Shown here: positions 6,251-8,703 of the stretch, one piece after another
Layout: each line of letters begins with the position of its first letter
Position numbering within the stretch: the first letter of the stretch is position 1
Assembly: GCA_014728785.1 (NCBI GenBank)
Contig: WJKZ01000176.1
Location: 1 to 8,703 of the forward strand
Direction of reading: 5' to 3'
DNA from: Candidatus Omnitrophota bacterium
GTDB taxonomy: Bacteria > Omnitrophota > Gorgyraeia > Duberdicusellales > 4484-171
DNA: 8,703 nucleotides
Program-made: the position numbers and the translations under genes
Notes under the pieces: model-generated
Database searches by the model: none
What the model saw: the letters and a program-made list of their open reading frames with translations, nothing else
What the model was told of the DNA's origin: nothing

Positions 6251-7039
6251 ATGCCGGAATTGCCTGACGTCGAAACTTTTAGAAAATATTTAAACAGAAC
6301 CGGCTTGAACCGGAAAATTAAGGCTTGCCGGGTTGAGAACAAAAAAGTATTGAAGGGAATCACGCCTAAAGAGCTCGAAAAAAAACTGAAAGACGATAAA
6401 TTTACCAAAACTCTGCGCCAGGGTAAATATCTTTTTGCGGCTCTTAAAAAAAATGGTTTTTTGGTGGTTCATTTCGGCATGACCGGTTATTTGAAGTATT
6501 TTAAAAACGGAAACGTTCTACCGCCGCATAGCCGGGTAGTGATAAACTTTACAAACGGCCACAGCTTAGCTTATTCAAACCAGCGTCTTCTGGGAAAAAT
6601 AGCGCTGGTTTCTTCATTCCGGGATTTCATCCAGAGAAAGAATTTGGGACCTGATGCATTAGAAATTGATTATCCTTATTTTAAGGAGGGGGTTAAGAAT
6701 TCCCGGAGTACTATAAAATCTTTACTTATGAACCAGGAATTTATGGCAGGGGTAGGTAATATTTACAGTGACGAGATATTATACCGTTCAAAAATATACC
6801 CGGGACTAAATAATAGCAAAATAGGTGAAAAAGATACAAAAAAAATCTTCAATGCTATGAGGGCTGTCCTGGCTACCGCCATAGAAAGAAAAGCGGACCC
6901 TTCAAAATTACCCTCGGCGTGGTTGCTACCCCATCGCAACAGAGGTGAGAGTTGTCCTAAATGCAAGGGCAAAATCAAAAAGAAGAAAATTTCAGGACGG
7001 AGTGCCTACTTTTGTCCTGAATGCCAAAAAAAGAGGTAA
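6251..7039 (+). CDS. mutM: Formamidopyrimidine-DNA glycosylase (Fpg/Nei family, divergent MutM)
   Basis: The 262-residue product starts MPELPDVET, giving the catalytic P2 (Schiff-base nucleophile after Met removal) and E3. K59 in RQGKYLF corresponds to E. coli K57. M77 (HFGMTG) and R112 (SNQRLLG) match two of the three void-filling residues; the third, F110 in E. coli, is L114 here. The helix-two-turn-helix region has GVGNIYSDEILY (167-178). A C-terminal zinc finger uses C235, C238, C255 and C258, with R250 matching E. coli R258. The enzyme should excise oxidised bases and cleave the AP site by beta/delta elimination. The stretch between the last helix and the zinc finger is about 10 residues shorter than in E. 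coli Fpg and lacks the usual VYGR-type motif, reading LLPHRNRGESC instead. Substrate preference may therefore differ from classic 8-oxoguanine Fpg. The gene has its own promoter and is followed at once by the antiporter gene. Confidence 0.92.
   Translation: MPELPDVETFRKYLNRTGLNRKIKACRVENKKVLKGITPKELEKKLKDDKFTKTLRQGKYLFAALKKNGFLVVHFGMTGYLKYFKNGNVLPPHSRVVINFTNGHSLAYSNQRLLGKIALVSSFRDFIQRKNLGPDALEIDYPYFKEGVKNSRSTIKSLLMNQEFMAGVGNIYSDEILYRSKIYPGLNNSKIGEKDTKKIFNAMRAVLATAIERKADPSKLPSAWLLPHRNRGESCPKCKGKIKKKKISGRSAYFCPECQKKR
7031..7036 (+). promoter_or_regulatory. Possible ribosome binding site for the antiporter gene (AAGAGG)
   Basis: AAGAGG lies in the last codons of mutM, 11 nt before ATG 7048. The spacing is rather long. 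It favours 7048 over ATG 7021, which has no SD and would only add a translation of the mutM tail in another frame. ATG 7054 is a third option. Confidence 0.4.
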
Positions 7040-7047
7040 TTTCGGAT

Positions 7048-8067
7048 ATGGAGATGTTAAGTATTTTTATTACTTTCCTTTTTGTGTTGTTAGTAGCCGG
7101 TATTTTTAAGTTCGCGGGAAGGCATTTCAAAATCCCGGATGTCGTAGCTTCTATACTTGCCGGTATCGTTATAGGATTACCGGCCATTAAAAGGATAATA
7201 ATAGAGCCCAATACCGACCTTGTGTTTATCGTAGGTGATGTAGGACTTTTTGCCCTAATGTTTCTGGCCGGGCTTGAGACTTCCTGGAGGATGCTTTACA
7301 GGGAGAAAAAGGATGCTACTGTCATAGCCTTATTCGGGGCGCTTTTCCCATTTTTTACGGCTTCCTGGATATTTTACCTCTTGGGTTTTTCCTTATCCAA
7401 TTCTTTGATAGTCGGGATATGTATCAGTGTTACCGCGGAAGCCACAAAAGCAAGGGTGTTACTGGACTTAAAGAAGCTCAGGACTAAACTCGGTGCGGCA
7501 ATGATGGGGGCAGGGGTGGTGGATGATACTTTAGGATTGTTATCTTTTATAGCAGTCAGCCTGTTTTTAGGCCAGGCGGAGTTAAGGGAGGATTTGCTTG
7601 CCATAGGTGCGATACTCTCCTTTTTTGTAGGGATAATCCTTCAGTGCGTGCTGGGTAGACAAAGGCCGGCAATCAAGAATCTGGAAAAAATCCTTCTTCT
7701 TTTAATAATTCCCTTCTTTTTTGTTTCCCTGGGAATACACTTCGACATAAATTCTTTAATGTTGAGCCCCTGGGTCTTACTCGGGGTGCTTATACTTGCC
7801 GTAAGCGGCAAACTGATAGGTGTTTTTCTTACCCGTCCCTTAACTAAATTCAGCTGGAAACAGTTATATGTGGTTGGATGGGCTATGAACAGCCGGGGGG
7901 CTGTGGGCATGGCCCTGGCTTTGATGGCTTACAGAACAGGCCTGATAAATATTGAGCTATATTCAAGCTTAGTGATTACCGCTCTTGTTTCTACCTTAGC
8001 TTTCCCCTTTATCATAACGAGCGTGATTAAAAAAGATCCCCTCCTTATGGGAGAAGATTCGGTTTAG
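7048..8067 (+). CDS. CPA2-type cation:proton antiporter, compact, membrane domain only
   Basis: The product has 339 residues from ATG 7048; the frame stays open to ATG 7021, which would give 348. It is a multi-span inner-membrane protein, with about 11 hydrophobic segments by eye. Family signs (residues from 7048) are KIPDVVASILAGIVIGLP near the N-terminus, FALMFLAGLE, the ion-binding DD pair in GAGVVDDTLGL, PFFFVSLGIHFD, the lysine of VSGKLIGV and NSRGAVGMALA. It probably exchanges Na+ or K+ for H+. The discontinuous-helix motif reads TAEATKARVLLDL instead of the common TS-rich form. There is no C-terminal TrkA-N or TrkA-C domain, so the nucleotide or glutathione gating seen in Kef systems is unlikely. 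The span between VVDD and the following GAFLAGL-like segment seems about 55 residues shorter than in canonical members, equal to roughly two helices. The gene follows mutM with an 8-nt gap, or overlaps it by 19 nt from the earlier start, and probably shares its promoter. Confidence 0.88.
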   Translation: MEMLSIFITFLFVLLVAGIFKFAGRHFKIPDVVASILAGIVIGLPAIKRIIIEPNTDLVFIVGDVGLFALMFLAGLETSWRMLYREKKDATVIALFGALFPFFTASWIFYLLGFSLSNSLIVGICISVTAEATKARVLLDLKKLRTKLGAAMMGAGVVDDTLGLLSFIAVSLFLGQAELREDLLAIGAILSFFVGIILQCVLGRQRPAIKNLEKILLLLIIPFFFVSLGIHFDINSLMLSPWVLLGVLILAVSGKLIGVFLTRPLTKFSWKQLYVVGWAMNSRGAVGMALALMAYRTGLINIELYSSLVITALVSTLAFPFIITSVIKKDPLLMGEDSV

Positions 8068-8075
8068 CCCCGCCT

Positions 8076-8097
8076 GATTTTTCAGAAATCTCTTTTT
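8076..8097 (+). terminator. Weak candidate intrinsic terminator after the antiporter gene
   Basis: GATTT (8076-8080) can pair with AAATC (8086-8090) around a 5-nt loop, and TCTTTTT follows directly. Position and T-run suit a terminator, but the stem is short and AT-rich. An alternative CTGA/TCAG pairing also exists at 8074-8085. Confidence 0.25.
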
Positions 8098-8126
8098 CCG
8101 GAGACAAACTATACCGTTTAGTAATA

Positions 8127-8140
8127 AAAATCTTGATTTT
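8127..8140. promoter_or_regulatory. 14-bp inverted repeat AAAATC-TT-GATTTT in the gap before the Spy/CpxP-like gene
   Basis: A perfect 6-bp dyad with a 2-bp centre lies about 75 bp upstream of the predicted -35 box. The centre is too small for an RNA hairpin loop, so a protein-binding site is the only obvious use. In AT-rich DNA such dyads also arise by chance. Between it and the promoter the sequence is purine-rich, and I see nothing else in this 201-bp gap. Confidence 0.2.
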
Positions 8141-8213
8141 GAAGGAAAATTGTAGAAAAATATACCTACCGGCGTAGAGTAGAAAAAGGTCAAAAAAAAG
8201 AAGAATTTAGGTG

Positions 8214-8242
8214 TTGAAGCAGGCAGAGATTTATTTGATAAT
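8214..8242 (+). promoter_or_regulatory. Sigma70-type promoter for the Spy/CpxP-like gene
   Basis: TTGAAG (8214-8219) and GATAAT (8237-8242) are 17 bp apart. Transcription would start near 8249, just before the strong SD AAAGGAGG (8256-8263), giving a 5' leader of about 20 nt. Confidence 0.6.
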
Positions 8243-8268
8243 CTTTGAAGGTAAGAAAGGAGGGTGGC

Positions 8269-8703
8269 ATGAGAAGTAAGGCTCTTATTTTCAGCGTAAC
8301 TTTCATGATAATGTGTGGTGGTTTTTTCTCCGAAGCAGGAGCCAGAGAGGAGGATAAGTATTGTAAAGATGAAATGAGGAAAGCCGCTGTTTCTTCAGTT
8401 GATTTTAAAGAGAGGCTTTTAAGGAAAATATATTTTCTTCTGGCTAACAGTGAAGAAATAGGCCTGACTAAAGAACAAGTCTCCAGAGTAAAAGACGCTA
8501 AATTCCGTCTGAAGAAGAGCCTTCTGTTGACAGAAGCCGAAATAGAGATAGCGACCCTGGATATCCAGGCAAAATTGGCAGAGGAAGCTATAGATTTAGG
8601 GACAGTCAACTCATTGATTGATAAAAAATATAAATTGAAAGCAACGAAAGAGAAAATTTTAATCGAGGTCCTTGCGGATTTAAAGAATATATTGACTCTT
8701 GAA
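8269..8703 (+). CDS. Secreted Spy/CpxP-like (LTxxQ family) protein, 3' end cut by the window
   Basis: The frame from ATG 8269 stays open for 145 codons to the right edge. AAAGGAGG (8256-8263), 5 nt upstream, is the strongest SD in the window. The N-terminus is a signal peptide: basic residues R2 and K4, a hydrophobic core at about 5-20, and a likely cut after A25 in SEAGA. The mature part is helical and highly charged, with LTKEQ at 66-70 and ILTLE at the very edge, probably the start of a second LTxxQ motif. This two-motif helical hairpin layout is that of Spy, CpxP and ZraP-type periplasmic proteins, which act as ATP-independent chaperones or as envelope-stress and metal sensors. Charged heptad-like helices (about 65-135) fit that fold. 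C16 is not in a proper lipobox, because Met precedes it. The family call rests on motif and architecture only. The gene has its own promoter. Confidence 0.7.
   Translation, partial: MRSKALIFSVTFMIMCGGFFSEAGAREEDKYCKDEMRKAAVSSVDFKERLLRKIYFLLANSEEIGLTKEQVSRVKDAKFRLKKSLLLTEAEIEIATLDIQAKLAEEAIDLGTVNSLIDKKYKLKATKEKILIEVLADLKNILTLE

Noticed and set aside
7021..7047. Upstream ATG 7021 as the antiporter start
   Set aside because: It has no SD, overlaps mutM by 19 nt and adds a hydrophilic MPKKEVISD that is just the mutM tail in another frame. It is kept as an alternative only.
8305..8320. Lipoprotein signal at C16 of the Spy/CpxP-like protein
   Set aside because: The residue before Cys is Met, which is atypical for a lipobox, while an A-x-A signal peptidase I site is present at residues 23-25.
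8190..8609. 139-residue minus-strand open frame opposite the Spy/CpxP-like gene
   Set aside because: It is the complement of a frame with a signal peptide, a strong SD and a promoter. The minus-strand product has shadow-like composition (serine/leucine-rich) and no recognisable motif.

Overview
The window looks like a stretch of bacterial chromosome from an uncultured, moderately low-GC lineage. GC is in the low 40s by eye, the proteins are lysine-rich, and all seven genes lie on the + strand. Several features fit a candidate phylum such as Omnitrophota: an archaeal-type phosphoglycerate mutase in a bacterial setting, a DUF72-PolX pair, an atypical MutM, and a degenerate heptanucleotide array between genes. 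That placement is a guess from gene style and was not tested.

Layout. Positions 1-161 hold the 3' end of an unrecognised gene with a CxxC motif and an acidic tail. A 167-bp gap with a consensus -10 box (278-283) leads into a tightly packed unit of DUF72 protein (329-1084), polX (1071-2792), ligA (2805-4850) and apgM (4852-6060). Its junctions are a 14-nt overlap, a 12-nt gap and a 1-nt gap, so it is probably one transcript. The next 190 bp hold a 133-bp array of 19 heptamers in unbroken 7-nt register (6064-6196), which runs straight into a good sigma70-type promoter (6197-6225) for mutM (6251-7039). A compact CPA2-type cation/proton antiporter follows, coupled to mutM (7048-8067). After a 201-bp gap with another good promoter (8214-8242), a secreted Spy/CpxP-like protein starts at 8269 and is cut by the window edge.

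How the genes fit together. MutM removes an oxidised base and nicks the strand, PolX trims and fills the gap, and LigA seals it, so most of a short-patch base-excision repair pathway lies within 7 kb. No recognised AP endonuclease is present. The PolX PHP domain, which has all nine expected metal ligands, and the DUF72 TIM-barrel protein are the candidates to process 3' ends and AP sites. ApgM (glycolysis) seems to share the transcript without an obvious functional link. The antiporter and the Spy/CpxP-like protein suggest envelope and ion homeostasis, but they appear to be separately controlled.

No RNA genes, CRISPR arrays, insertion sequences or phage genes were seen. The most unusual items are the in-register heptamer array abutting a promoter, the DUF72-PolX-LigA-MutM repair neighbourhood, a MutM lacking the usual segment before its zinc finger, and an A9 tract at the Pol/PHP domain junction of polX.
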